The notes: generated by a model from the letters alone, not told the origin. A stretch of 10,484 bases of DNA from Burkholderiaceae bacterium (GCA_030726195.1 JANREF010000040.1:1-10484); one strand, 5' to 3'. Positions 1 to 8,820 are shown, counted from the first letter of the stretch. Numbers and translations: made by a program.

Positions 1-11
1 AGCAGCTTGGG

Positions 12-17
12 CATAAT
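12..17 (+). promoter_or_regulatory. possible -10 box for glnB
   Basis: CATAAT matches five of six bases of the sigma-70 -10 consensus and lies about 80 nt before the glnB start. A -35 box would fall outside the window, so this is a weak call. In related bacteria glnB may instead be read from an upstream gene (nadE is a common neighbour, from recall). Confidence 0.25.
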
Positions 18-37
18 AGAGCGCAGGTTCGCTGTGA

Positions 38-433
<396 letters not shown>

Positions 434-445
434 GCAGTCGACCAA

Positions 446-466
446 GGGGCGGCATACAAGCGCCCC
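446..466. repeat. inverted repeat after glnB, possible terminator stem
   Basis: GGGGCG (446-451) and CGCCCC (461-466) form a perfect 6-bp GC-rich stem with a 9-nt loop, starting 12 nt after the glnB stop codon. No T-run follows, so it is not a standard intrinsic terminator. It is followed at once by the perfect palindrome GTGTGCACAC (467-476), and a second stem CAGGCC/GGCCTG (491-496, 509-514) straddles the end of the opposing gene. The cluster may separate convergent transcripts. Confidence 0.4.
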
Positions 467-502
467 GTGTGCACACGCCCGGTATTGATACAGGCCCTGC
501 GT

Positions 503-1090
503 TTAAAAGGCCTGTGTTTGCACGGGCTTGGTGAAGCCGGCCTGTTGCACCAAGCGCGCCAGCAACTCGCCGGGCTCGGTGCCTGTTTCAATCAGGGTCA
601 TTTGCCGCTCGTCCATGAACCCACTGTTCAGTGCACTGGCCATGAAGCCGTGTAAGGCGTCGTAATAGCCGCCGATGTTGAGCACGCCGACCGGTTTGTC
701 GTGGTAGCCCAGTTGTCGCCACGTCCAAATCTCAAACAACTCTTCAAAAGTGCCTATGCCGCCGGCCATGGCGACAAATGCGTCGGCACGCTCGGCCATG
801 ATGGCCTTGCGCTCGTGCATGGTTTGCACCACCACCAATTCATCGCAGTCGTTGTTGGCCACTTCGCGCGCCACCAGTGCCTGCGGCATGACGCCCAGCA
901 CGCGCCCGCCAGCACCCGCACAGGCACTGGCCACGGTGCCCATTAGGCCGGTTTTGCCCCCACCGTAGACCAACTGGCCGCCATGGCTGCCAATCCATTC
1001 GCCTACAGCTACAGCGGCGTGGGTATGGGCTGCGTCGGTGCCGGTGCGTGAGCCGCAATACACGGCAACGGAGAAGGCTGGAGTTTTCAT
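503..1090 (-). CDS. LOG-family Rossmann protein (TIGR00730 type)
   Basis: This 195-residue protein belongs to the LOG ('lonely guy') / TIGR00730 family. Characterised members hydrolyse nucleoside 5'-monophosphates to base and ribose 5-phosphate, including cytokinin ribotides in plants and some bacteria. Visible signatures are an N-terminal Rossmann strand 'VAVYCGS' (8-14), 'LVYGGGKTGLMG' (40-51), 'MHERK' (91-95) and 'GGIGTFEELFE' (110-120) followed by 'TWRQLGYHDKPVG'. In the nucleotide-binding motif PGGxGTxxE the leading Pro is Ala (A109), while the Gly, Thr and catalytic Glu remain. The frame stays open upstream to 1198, but the Met at 1090 fits where family members begin; the upstream residues are basic and unlike a LOG protein. 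There is no clear Shine-Dalgarno. It lies 59 bp after dgkA on the same strand. The true substrate cannot be told from sequence. Confidence 0.88.
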   Translation of the reverse strand: MKTPAFSVAVYCGSRTGTDAAHTHAAVAVGEWIGSHGGQLVYGGGKTGLMGTVASACAGAGGRVLGVMPQALVAREVANNDCDELVVVQTMHERKAIMAERADAFVAMAGGIGTFEELFEIWTWRQLGYHDKPVGVLNIGGYYDALHGFMASALNSGFMDERQMTLIETGTEPGELLARLVQQAGFTKPVQTQAF

Positions 1091-1149
1091 GGTGTGGGCC
1101 TGGTGATTGCAACGGTTGCGGTCAGGTCGGACATGGCGCGTGCGCCGCT

Positions 1150-1539
1150 TTACAACGCGAATGTGCGTGCAATGGCCGCGAGCCATACGCCCGCGCACAG
1201 CAGCAGTGCGAGCAGCACGGCTGCACTGCCCAAGTCTTTGGCGCGCTTGGACAGCTCGTGGTGGTCTTCGCTGATGCGGTCAATGGCCGCTTCTACGGCG
1301 GTGTTGAGCAGCTCGACGATCAAAACAAGCACCACGGTTGCTACCAATAGGCTGGTTTCTACCCAACTGTTGCCCAGCGCAAAGGCCAACGGCAGCATGA
1401 TGGCAGCCAACACGATTTCAAACGCGAAGGCTGGTTCGCCCCAGCCGTATTTCAATCCAGCTACTGAATACGCGAATGCATGGGGCAGTCGCGCAAAGCC
1501 GCGGCGCTTGATGCTGGGTTTTCCTGTTTTATGTTCCAT
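1150..1539 (-). CDS. dgkA: diacylglycerol kinase DgkA (prokaryotic)
   Basis: This small integral membrane kinase phosphorylates diacylglycerol to phosphatidic acid with ATP and so recycles the lipid left over from envelope glycan synthesis. It has 129 residues, close to the E. coli enzyme (about 120). The active-site signature 'VELLNTAVEAAIDRI' (75-89) supplies Glu76, Asn79 and Glu83, equivalent to E. coli E69, N72 and E76, and 'KDLGSAAV' (101-108) supplies Lys101-Asp102. Hydrophobic stretches at about 40-56, 62-82 and 104-124 give the expected three membrane helices. The start at 1539 begins 'MEHKTGKP'; the frame is open further upstream, but that part overlaps the RDD gene. An AGAGG Shine-Dalgarno lies inside the end of the RDD gene, whose stop codon is only 2 nt away, so translation of the two is probably coupled. 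Confidence 0.95.
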   Translation of the reverse strand: MEHKTGKPSIKRRGFARLPHAFAYSVAGLKYGWGEPAFAFEIVLAAIMLPLAFALGNSWVETSLLVATVVLVLIVELLNTAVEAAIDRISEDHHELSKRAKDLGSAAVLLALLLCAGVWLAAIARTFAL

Positions 1540-1541
1540 GC

Positions 1542-2084
1542 TTAAGACCTCTTGAGTCGGGGTTTGACGTGGCTGACCACTTGCGTGCCAGCCCACACAT
1601 CGTGCAGAAATTGCCGCTTGGGGTTGAGCCTGGCGGTGTTGGCCCACACAAAAGCCCATAGCAACATCCAACCTGTAATGGCCAAAGCGCTGGAGCCCAA
1701 GACCTTGCCCAGCAGCAGCGGTGGCAGTACCCACACCCAGCACAGCACGTAGCGCAAGCCAGCTTGACGCCATGTCATCAGTTGGGTGTTGCGGTCGGCA
1801 CGCACCAAGCGCAGATGCCACGTTTTCATGGCCAGGGTCTGGCCGCTGCGCGTCCACTGCCAACAAAAGTAAATGCCTAAGACCAAAAACAGCAACGCCT
1901 GCTGGGCGGAGCGGTTGTCTAGGCCGCTGCGGGTGTTGGTGAGCACACTGAAGACGTAATCGGTGGCGAAGGTCACGCCAAACAACAGCATGCCCTCATA
2001 CAGCCAAGCGGCCATGCGACGCTTGAGGCTGGGTATGGGTTCATCAACGATAGGGTTGGGTGCGGTGGCGTCTTGTACGGGCAT
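1542..2084 (-). CDS. RDD-family membrane protein
   Basis: The 180-residue protein has the RDD-family layout: a basic start 'LKRRMAAWLYEGMLLFGV' (20-37), a central 'SGQTLAMKTWHLRLV' (80-94) that is highly typical of the family, and an acidic 'FLHDVWAGTQVV' (159-170) near the end. Likely membrane helices lie at about 29-47, 62-78, 110-127 and 133-149. Some RDD proteins have been linked to ion/proton antiport, but most have no known function and none is claimed here. The family's first Asp is Glu30 in this protein. It is the first gene of the minus-strand trio, with dgkA 2 nt downstream. No Shine-Dalgarno is visible before the start at 2084. The next in-frame Met (about residue 24) would remove the conserved Arg, so the longer start is kept. 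Confidence 0.85.
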   Translation of the reverse strand: MPVQDATAPNPIVDEPIPSLKRRMAAWLYEGMLLFGVTFATDYVFSVLTNTRSGLDNRSAQQALLFLVLGIYFCWQWTRSGQTLAMKTWHLRLVRADRNTQLMTWRQAGLRYVLCWVWVLPPLLLGKVLGSSALAITGWMLLWAFVWANTARLNPKRQFLHDVWAGTQVVSHVKPRLKRS

Positions 2085-2249
2085 GTAGGGCAGGATAGGT
2101 TGTGTGTAAAGCGTGAGTCAGGTGTGAGCGATGTGTGCGTGAGGTGCGCATGGCGACGAGTGCGAGTCGCAATTGGTGTGGTCTTTAACCCACTATTGTC
2201 GCTTGAAAGCCGGCGCTGCGAGGGAGCGAGATGAATGCCTTTGAATACA

Positions 2250-2258
2250 TGTCATAAT
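2250..2258 (+). promoter_or_regulatory. candidate extended -10 promoter of ilvB
   Basis: TGTCATAAT fits an extended -10 element (TGn followed by CATAAT, five of six consensus bases). No good -35 box is seen 17 bp upstream (GATGAA), which is tolerated by extended -10 promoters. Transcription would start near 2265. Confidence 0.4.
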
Positions 2259-2335
2259 CTGCGCTGCACAATTTACTTGCAAACGGATAACAGTCGCGCG
2301 GGATGTACAAATTGAGGCCCGCCCATGTCTGTTGT

Positions 2336-2348
2336 CTCAAGTCTTGAG
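2336..2348. repeat. 13-bp palindrome in ilvB leader
   Basis: CTCAAG-T-CTTGAG is perfectly symmetric around a single base. In RNA it could form a 5-bp hairpin (CTCAA-gtc-TTGAG). Its left arm can instead pair with TTGAGGC at 2312-2318, using one G-U pair, giving two exclusive folds. It could equally be a protein-binding site in DNA. Confidence 0.4.
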
Positions 2349-2416
2349 CCTGCCCCAAAAGGGTTTCGCAAGAGGCACCCACGGTTTTTCGTTAGAGAAA
2401 ATCTCAAAGGTTCATC

Positions 2417-4195
2417 ATGAAAATCAATTCTGCGGAAATCAACTCCGCCGCCGTTGCCGACGCTGTCGGTCAAGCACCTGAGCTCATGGGCTCAGAAGTC
2501 CTCGTCAAAGCATTACAAGCCGAAGGTGTTCAGCAAATCTGGGGTTACCCCGGTGGCGCTGTGTTGTACATCTACGATGCCTTGTACAAGCAAGACACCA
2601 TTCAACACGTGTTGGTGCGTCACGAGCAAGCTGCCGTGCACGCGGCAGACGGTTTTGCCCGCGCCACTGGTGAAGTTGGCGTGGCACTGGTCACATCCGG
2701 CCCAGGCCTGACCAATGCCGTCACAGGTATCGCCACCGCCTACATGGACAGCATTCCCATGGTCATCATCAGCGGCCAAGTGCCGACTGCTGCCATTGGC
2801 TTGGATGCCTTCCAAGAGTGTGACACCGTGGGCATCACACGCCCCATCGTGAAACACAACTTCCTGGTGAAAGACCCCGCCGATCTGGCGCTCACCATGA
2901 AAAAAGCCTTCCACATTGCGCGCAGCGGCCGACCTGGCCCTGTGGTGGTGGACGTGCCCAAAGATGTGTCGTTCAAAAAAACACCGTATACGGGTTACCC
3001 CGAAACGGTGGAAATGCGCTCCTACAATCCTGTGCGCAAAGGCCACGGCGGTCAAATCCGCAAGGCCTTGCAGCTGTTGCTGACCGCCAAGCGTCCCTAC
3101 ATTTACACCGGTGGCGGTGTGTTGTTGGGCGAGGCCGTGGCCGAGTTGCGCGAGCTGGTGGACTTGCTGGGCTACCCAGTGACCAACACGCTGATGGGTT
3201 TGGGCGCGTTCCCAGCCAGCGACAAGCGTTTCTTGGGCATGCTGGGCATGCACGGCACGATTGAAGCCAACAATGCCATGCAAAACAGTGACGTGTTGCT
3301 GGCCGTAGGCGCGCGTTTTGACGACCGCGTGATTGGCAACCCCAAGCACTTTGCTCAAAACGACCGCAAGATCATCCACATCGACGTGGACCCCAGCAGC
3401 ATTTCCAAGCGCGTCAAGGTCGATGTGCCTATCGTGGGCGACTGTAAAGAGGTGTTGCGCGAGTTGATCAACATGATCAAAGACACGCAGCAACGCGTCG
3501 ACGCTAGCGACTTGGCCGCATGGTGGTCCACCATCGAAGAATGGCGCTCGCGCGACTGTTTGAAGTACGACGACACCAACACCGACGTGATCAAACCCCA
3601 AAAGGTGATTCAAACCCTGTGGGACATGACCAAGGACGCTGACGCATACATCACATCCGATGTGGGCCAGCACCAAATGTGGGCTGCCCAGTACTACGGT
3701 TTTGACAAGCCACGGCGTTGGATCAACTCCGGTGGTTTGGGCACCATGGGCGTGGGTATTCCTTACGCCATGGGTATCAAGCTGGCCAAGCCTGACGCAG
3801 AAGTGTTCTGTGTCACCGGTGAGGGCTCGGTGCAAATGTGTATTCAAGAGCTGTCCACTTGTTTGCAATACAACACGCCCATCAAGGTGATTTCACTGAA
3901 CAACCGCTACCTCGGTATGGTGCGTCAGTGGCAAGAGGTGGAGTACGCAGGCCGTTACAGCAGCAGCTACATGGACGCCTTGCCTAACTTTGTGAAGTTG
4001 GCAGAAGCCTATGGCCACGTGGGCATGCTCATTGAGCGCCCGCAGGATGTTGAAGGTGCGCTGCACGAGGCCCGCAAGCTCAAGGACCGCACCGTGTTTA
4101 TGGACTTCAGGACCGACCCAACAGAAAACGTATTCCCCATGGTGCAAGCCGGCAAGGGTATTACGGAGATGTTGCTGGGATCCGAGGACTTGTAA
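2417..4195 (+). CDS. ilvB: acetolactate synthase large (catalytic) subunit
   Basis: This ThDP-, FAD- and Mg-dependent enzyme joins two pyruvates to 2-acetolactate (valine/leucine path) or pyruvate with 2-oxobutyrate to acetohydroxybutyrate (isoleucine path). It has 592 residues, slightly longer than many relatives because of about 25 variable N-terminal residues. The ThDP-activating Glu70 sits in '[19 protein letters not shown]', and the FAD/central domain follows (about 210-350). The ThDP/Mg motif begins 'GEGSVQMC' (468-475) and ends at 'LNN' (494-496). The usual GDG is GEG here; I recall GEGS as normal in betaproteobacterial IlvB, so this is not a defect. '[14 protein letters not shown]' (171-184) is also typical. 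The start at 2417 has AAAGG six bases upstream. It heads ilvB-ilvH-ilvC, with the regulatory subunit after an unusually long 160-nt gap. Confidence 0.97.
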   Translation: MKINSAEINSAAVADAVGQAPELMGSEVLVKALQAEGVQQIWGYPGGAVLYIYDALYKQDTIQHVLVRHEQAAVHAADGFARATGEVGVALVTSGPGLTNAVTGIATAYMDSIPMVIISGQVPTAAIGLDAFQECDTVGITRPIVKHNFLVKDPADLALTMKKAFHIARSGRPGPVVVDVPKDVSFKKTPYTGYPETVEMRSYNPVRKGHGGQIRKALQLLLTAKRPYIYTGGGVLLGEAVAELRELVDLLGYPVTNTLMGLGAFPASDKRFLGMLGMHGTIEANNAMQNSDVLLAVGARFDDRVIGNPKHFAQNDRKIIHIDVDPSSISKRVKVDVPIVGDCKEVLRELINMIKDTQQRVDASDLAAWWSTIEEWRSRDCLKYDDTNTDVIKPQKVIQTLWDMTKDADAYITSDVGQHQMWAAQYYGFDKPRRWINSGGLGTMGVGIPYAMGIKLAKPDAEVFCVTGEGSVQMCIQELSTCLQYNTPIKVISLNNRYLGMVRQWQEVEYAGRYSSSYMDALPNFVKLAEAYGHVGMLIERPQDVEGALHEARKLKDRTVFMDFRTDPTENVFPMVQAGKGITEMLLGSEDL

Positions 4196-4355
4196 GCAAG
4201 GCCTGCCACCAACCGAGATCAAGTCACCCATCAGCTCAAGCCCTCGCACACGCCTGTGTGGCGTTTGCCAAGGCTTGTAGCCCCAACAATCTATTGCTTG
4301 CCAAGCCAGCGCATTACCGTGCGCTGGGGAGGGCGGCGAAAAGAAACGTTACATC
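4196..4355 (+). ncRNA. structured leader between ilvB and ilvH, candidate cis-regulatory RNA
   Basis: The 160 nt between ilvB and ilvH hold no plausible gene but fold well. Stem 1 pairs CAAGCC (4237-4242) with GGCTTG (4272-4277). Inside it a second stem pairs CACAC (4247-4251) with GTGTG (4256-4260), extended by CG/CG past one bulged G. Stem 2 is a perfect 8-bp hairpin, CCAGCGCA (4306-4313) with TGCGCTGG (4320-4327), loop TTACCG. GGCTTG can instead pair with a second CAAGCC at 4302-4307, which would break both stems, so a two-state switch is possible. TTGCCAAG occurs twice (4265-4272, 4298-4305). No T-run follows, so translation or RNA stability is a likelier target than termination. GGAG at 4327-4330 is about 25 nt from the ilvH start. 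From memory, an 'ilvH RNA motif' was described upstream of such genes in Betaproteobacteria; membership is unchecked. Confidence 0.5.
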
Positions 4356-5923
<1,568 letters not shown>

Positions 5924-5974
5924 TAGCGCGTCATCGCCAAGCGTGAGCGCGTTGCAACACACGCACTGACGTTG

Positions 5975-6006
5975 AAAGGGCCACGAAAGTGGCCCTTTTC
6001 TTTTTT
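5975..6006 (+). terminator. intrinsic terminator of the ilvBHC operon
   Basis: AAAGGGCCAC (5975-5984) and GTGGCCCTTT (5989-5998) form a perfect 10-bp stem capped by a GAAA tetraloop, followed by a T-tract (TTTTCTTTTTT, 5996-6006). It begins 52 nt after the ilvC stop codon. Confidence 0.95.
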
Positions 6007-6071
6007 CTGGCCGCGCCACGGGCCACACCGCCTTGCTTTAGACTGTAGGCCTTGCTGCAGTACAAATTAGT

Positions 6072-6890
6072 ATGACATTAGAGAAACAACCACCACCAAC
6101 AGAGGCACCCAGCGGCGCACCTGTGCCCCTGCGTCAAAAGGGCATTTACATGTTGCCCAACATGATCACGCTGGCCGCTTTGTTTGGCGGTTTTTATGCG
6201 GTGGTGATGTCCATGAATGGGCGCTTCGATCTGGCCACTTTGGGCATTTTCGCGGCCATGATTTTGGACAGCTTGGACGGGCGTGTGGCACGCATGACGA
6301 ACACGCAAAGCGCCTTTGGTGAGCAAATGGACTCGCTCAGCGACATGGTGTCGTTTGGTGCTGCCCCTGCGTTGATTGCTTACGAGTGGACCTTGCGTGA
6401 CTTGGGTCGCTGGGGTTGGATTGCCGCGTTTGTGTATGTGTCTTGTGCCGCGTTGCGCTTGGCGCGCTTCAACGTGAACACAGCCGTGGTCGACAAGCGC
6501 TACTTCCAAGGCCTGCCGTCTCCTGCTGCTGCTGCCTTGGTCGCGGGCGCCATATGGCTGGCCGGTGAGGTTGATGTGGCAGCTGCAGAGGTGGCGTGGC
6601 CCATGTTTGCGCTCACGCTGTATGTGGGTTTGACCATGGTGACCAATGTGCCGTTTTACAGCTTCAAAGACATGCACCTGCGCAAAAGCGTGCCGTTTGC
6701 AGCCATTGTTGCGATTGCCTTGGGTATTGCGGTGGTCAACATACACCCGCCCACCGTGTTGTTTGGGTTGTTCTTTGCGTATGGCTTGTCCGGTTACGCT
6801 TTGTACGCTTGGCGCAGGTTCAAAGGTCAACCCACCAGCGTGATCAGCACGTCTACGGACGAGCCAGACGAGCGCGGTTTGCACGATTAA
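6072..6890 (+). CDS. pssA: CDP-diacylglycerol--serine O-phosphatidyltransferase
   Basis: PssA makes phosphatidylserine from CDP-diacylglycerol and L-serine in the inner membrane, the precursor of phosphatidylethanolamine. The protein has 272 residues with the CDP-alcohol phosphatidyltransferase motif complete: Asp66, Asp69-Gly70, Ala73-Arg74, Gly83, Asp87 and Asp91 (D-x2-DG-x2-AR-x8-G-x3-D-x3-D). Around eight hydrophobic segments follow one another from about residue 27. It is thus the membrane-embedded type, not the phospholipase-D-like PssA of E. coli. The motif 'RFNVNTAVVDKRYFQGLPSPAAAALVAG' is typical of serine-specific members. The start at 6072 has no good Shine-Dalgarno; the Met at residue 27 would cut into the first helix, so the long form is kept. 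It stands after the ilvC terminator and before the leuA leader. psd, a frequent neighbour in relatives as I recall, is not here. Confidence 0.93.
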   Translation: MTLEKQPPPTEAPSGAPVPLRQKGIYMLPNMITLAALFGGFYAVVMSMNGRFDLATLGIFAAMILDSLDGRVARMTNTQSAFGEQMDSLSDMVSFGAAPALIAYEWTLRDLGRWGWIAAFVYVSCAALRLARFNVNTAVVDKRYFQGLPSPAAAALVAGAIWLAGEVDVAAAEVAWPMFALTLYVGLTMVTNVPFYSFKDMHLRKSVPFAAIVAIALGIAVVNIHPPTVLFGLFFAYGLSGYALYAWRRFKGQPTSVISTSTDEPDERGLHD

Positions 6891-6936
6891 TGCCTTGCCG
6901 GTAAGACGGGGCATACTTTGTGATACATTGATAGCT

Positions 6937-7011
6937 ATGAATTTCAGCGCACAGTACCGCGTCAGCGGTCTATCACTGCTAAGCCTACTGACCAAAGGGT
7001 CGGTTTGGTGA
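6937..7011 (+). CDS. leuA leader peptide (leucine attenuator)
   Basis: A 24-codon frame ending in TGA at 7009-7011 lies 96 nt before leuA. Codons 11-19 read GLSLLSLLT: five leucines within seven codons (12, 14, 15, 17, 18). Three of these are CTA, a codon scarcely used in the neighbouring genes, and two are CTG. This clustering of scarce Leu codons is the hallmark of leu operon leader peptides such as LeuL of enterics. The peptide itself is probably not functional; its translation would sense charged tRNA-Leu. There is no clear Shine-Dalgarno, and promoter-like boxes lie so close (TGATACATT, 6921-6929) that the message may start almost at the ATG. Too short for ordinary gene callers, and not annotated by similarity here. 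Confidence 0.85.
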   Translation: MNFSAQYRVSGLSLLSLLTKGSVW

Positions 7012-7069
7012 CGCCTGTGCGCTACTGAATCAACGGCCCGTTTGCAAGCGCAGCGGGCCGTTTCCATTT
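6946..7069 (+). promoter_or_regulatory. leuA transcription attenuator with alternative stems
   Basis: Three exclusive pairings are visible. A:B joins AGCGCACAG (6946-6954, codons 4-6 of the leader peptide) with CTGTGCGCT (7015-7023, just past its stop), nine perfect pairs. B:C joins TGCGCT (7018-7023) with AGCGCA (7047-7052), which would block the downstream terminator stem (7032-7040 with 7054-7062). A ribosome reaching the stop at 7009 would cover B, leaving the terminator free to form; a ribosome stalled on the Leu codons (6970-6990) would leave B free to pair with C and allow read-through. The hairpin ACTGACC/GGTCGGT (6987-6993, 6998-7004) may be a pause site. The logic is that of classical leu/trp attenuation; the fold is inferred by eye. 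Confidence 0.7.
7032..7069 (+). terminator. attenuator terminator upstream of leuA
   Basis: AACGGCCCG (7032-7040) pairs perfectly with CGGGCCGTT (7054-7062), with a 13-nt loop that can itself form TGC/GCA. A broken T-tract follows (TTTCCATTT from 7061), so termination would be partial, as suits an attenuator or a weak pssA terminator. Confidence 0.7.
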
Positions 7070-7107
7070 GTACCTGCGCTTTTTAAGAAAACCTCTCGGA
7101 GTGAGTC

Positions 7108-8649
7108 ATGACAGATAAGCTTGTAATTTTTGATACCACCTTGCGCGACGGCGAACAGTCGCCCGGCGCATCCATGACGCGCGACGAGAAACTGCGCATT
7201 GCGCGTCAACTGGAGCGTCTCAAGGTAGACGTGATCGAGGCGGGCTTTGCCGCCAGCTCCAATGGCGACTTTGAGGCCGTCAAAGCCATTGCTCAAGTCA
7301 TCAAAGATTCCACCGTGTGTTCGCTGGCCCGCGCCAATGACCGCGACATCGGACGCGCGGCAGACGCGCTTGAGGGCGCGGCATCAGCGCGTATCCACAC
7401 CTTCATTGCCACCAGTGCCTTGCACATGGAAAAGAAGCTGCGCATGACGCCTGATGAGGTGTTTGAGCAGGCCAAGCTGGCCGTGCGCTATGCGCGTAGC
7501 CGTGTGGGCGATGTGGAGTTCAGCCCAGAAGACGGTTACCGCTCAGATCCTGACTTTTTGTGCCGTGTGATTGAAGCGGTCATCAACGAGGGCGCAACCA
7601 CCATCAACATCCCAGACACGGTGGGCTACGCCGTGCCTGAGCTGTACGGCAACTTCATCAAAAATTTGCGCGAGCGCATCCCCAACTCAGACAAGGCCAT
7701 ATGGTCTGTGCATTGCCACAACGACTTGGGTATGGCCGTGGCCAACTCATTGGCGGGTGTGCAAATTGGCGGTGCTCGTCAGATTGAGTGCACCATCAAT
7801 GGCTTGGGCGAGCGCGCAGGCAACTGCTCGTTGGAAGAGGTGGTCATGGCGGTACGCACGCGCCGCGATTACTTCAAGTTGGATGTGGGCGTGGACATCA
7901 GTCAAATCGTGCCCGCCTCACGCATGGTCAGCCAAACCACCGGATTTGTCGTGCAACCGAACAAGGCAGTGGTGGGCGCCAACGCGTTCGCACATGCGTC
8001 AGGCATTCACCAAGACGGCGTTTTGAAGGCGCGAGATACCTACGAAATCATGCGTGCGGAAGACGTGGGCTGGAGTGCCAACAAAATTGTGTTGGGCAAG
8101 TTGAGTGGGCGCAATGCTTTCAAACAGCGCTTGCAAGAGCTGGGCATTGTGATGGAGTCTGAGGCAGAGGTGAACACGGCTTTTGCCAAGTTCAAAGAGC
8201 TGGCCGACCGCAAGAGCGAGATTTTCGACGAAGACATTTTGGCCTTGGTCAGCGAAGAGCAAGCGGGCAGCATGACCGAGCTCTACAGCTTGGTGTCGTT
8301 GTCGCAAAGCAGCGAGACTGGCGAAAAGCCGCAAGCCACCGTCGTGTTCAACGCACGAGGCGTGGAGACCATGGGTACATCCAGCGGCAACGGCCCGGTT
8401 GATGCGTCGCTTAAAGCCATTGAGGGACATGTGAACAGCGGCGCGGAGTTGGTGCTGTACTCGGTCAACGCCATCACGTCGGGTTCCACTGAGAGCCAGG
8501 GCGAGGTGACGGTGCGCCTGCAGCATTCGGGGCGTGTGGTCAATGGCGTGGGCGCAGACCCAGACATCGTGGTGGCATCTGCCAAGGCTTACTTGAGCGC
8601 GCTCAACAAGCTACACAGCACGGCAGAGCGGGTTGCAGCGCAAGGCTAA
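7108..8649 (+). CDS. leuA: 2-isopropylmalate synthase
   Basis: LeuA condenses acetyl-CoA with 2-oxoisovalerate to 2-isopropylmalate, the first committed step of leucine synthesis, and is normally inhibited by leucine. It has 513 residues, the length of the proteobacterial LeuA type 1. The catalytic barrel opens with '[13 protein letters not shown]' (8-20), containing metal ligand Asp9 and Arg13-Asp14. His202 and His204 are in '[15 protein letters not shown]', and Asn239 is in '[14 protein letters not shown]'. 'GIHQDGVLK' (299-307) marks the linker region. The C-terminal leucine-binding regulatory domain spans about 370-510 and looks complete. The start at 7108 has GGAG at 7098-7101. A leucine attenuator precedes it, so both enzyme activity and transcription are likely controlled by leucine. 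It is a single-gene unit here, ended by two hairpin terminators; leuB/C/D are not adjacent. Confidence 0.98.
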   Translation: MTDKLVIFDTTLRDGEQSPGASMTRDEKLRIARQLERLKVDVIEAGFAASSNGDFEAVKAIAQVIKDSTVCSLARANDRDIGRAADALEGAASARIHTFIATSALHMEKKLRMTPDEVFEQAKLAVRYARSRVGDVEFSPEDGYRSDPDFLCRVIEAVINEGATTINIPDTVGYAVPELYGNFIKNLRERIPNSDKAIWSVHCHNDLGMAVANSLAGVQIGGARQIECTINGLGERAGNCSLEEVVMAVRTRRDYFKLDVGVDISQIVPASRMVSQTTGFVVQPNKAVVGANAFAHASGIHQDGVLKARDTYEIMRAEDVGWSANKIVLGKLSGRNAFKQRLQELGIVMESEAEVNTAFAKFKELADRKSEIFDEDILALVSEEQAGSMTELYSLVSLSQSSETGEKPQATVVFNARGVETMGTSSGNGPVDASLKAIEGHVNSGAELVLYSVNAITSGSTESQGEVTVRLQHSGRVVNGVGADPDIVVASAKAYLSALNKLHSTAERVAAQG

Positions 8650-8676
8650 GCAAGCAGCGCGCGCACGGCGCACATG

Positions 8677-8717
8677 AATACCGCTGACGAAGCCAGTCTT
8701 CGCAGCGGTATTTTTTT
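8677..8717 (+). terminator. intrinsic terminator of leuA
   Basis: AATACCGCTG (8677-8686) plus CGAAG (8688-8692) pair with CTTCG (8698-8702) plus CAGCGGTATT (8703-8712): 15 pairs with a single bulged A (8687) and a 5-nt loop, followed by seven T (8711-8717). Confidence 0.95.
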
Positions 8718-8726
8718 GCCCGATGC

Positions 8727-8751
8727 AAACCGCGTTGAGGTGCGGGTTTTT
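8727..8751 (+). terminator. second, weaker terminator after leuA
   Basis: AAACC-GC (8727-8733) pairs with GC-GGTTT (8742-8749) around one bulged G, followed by TTTTT. It lies ten bases after the first terminator and acts as a probable backup. Confidence 0.6.
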
Positions 8752-8820
8752 AATGCTTCGTGATTCAAAAATACACATGTCAGGGCCATTTGAATGTGTA
8801 GTGAAACCTATAAGACTAGT

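Larger units (their letters stand above)
2085..2416. other. divergent intergenic region upstream of ilvB
   Basis: These 332 bp separate the minus-strand RDD gene from ilvB and must hold promoters for both. For ilvB an extended -10 element is proposed at 2250-2258, giving a leader of about 150 nt. Short reading frames exist (for example ATG at 2235, 26 codons, and ATG at 2303, 14 codons), but none has a run of Ile, Val or Leu codons or a good Shine-Dalgarno, so a classical ilv attenuation peptide is not supported. The leader has an odd palindrome at 2336-2348 and two related 13-mers (2312-2324 and 2344-2356, both starting TTGAG). AAAGG at 2406-2410 is the ilvB ribosome binding site. On the minus strand a weak pair (CTGACT, 18 bp, TATCCT at 2097-2092) could serve the RDD gene with almost no 5' leader. 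Confidence 0.6.

Noticed and set aside
468..475. Possible GlnB-linked ammonium transporter context (glnK-amtB)
   Set aside because: No amtB follows; the next gene is convergent and Thr43/Asp54 point to GlnB.
2231..2257. Eight-codon frame ATG...TAA with a purine-rich stretch upstream, as an ilvB leader peptide
   Set aside because: It has no Ile, Val or Leu codon and overlaps the proposed promoter, so it cannot work as an attenuation sensor.
3819..3827. GEG in place of GDG in the IlvB ThDP motif as a sign of inactivity
   Set aside because: The rest of the motif is intact, the gene sits in a complete operon, and I recall GEGS as the usual form in betaproteobacterial IlvB.
2513..3868. Long open frame (451 codons) on the minus strand inside ilvB
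   Set aside because: It is the antisense shadow of a GC-rich gene; the translation is rich in His, Val and Gln without any family signature, while the plus strand encodes a full IlvB.
6078..7067. Minus-strand frame (329 codons) across pssA and the leuA leader
   Set aside because: It overlaps a complete pssA and the attenuator, and the product is rich in His, Arg and Gln with no recognisable domain.
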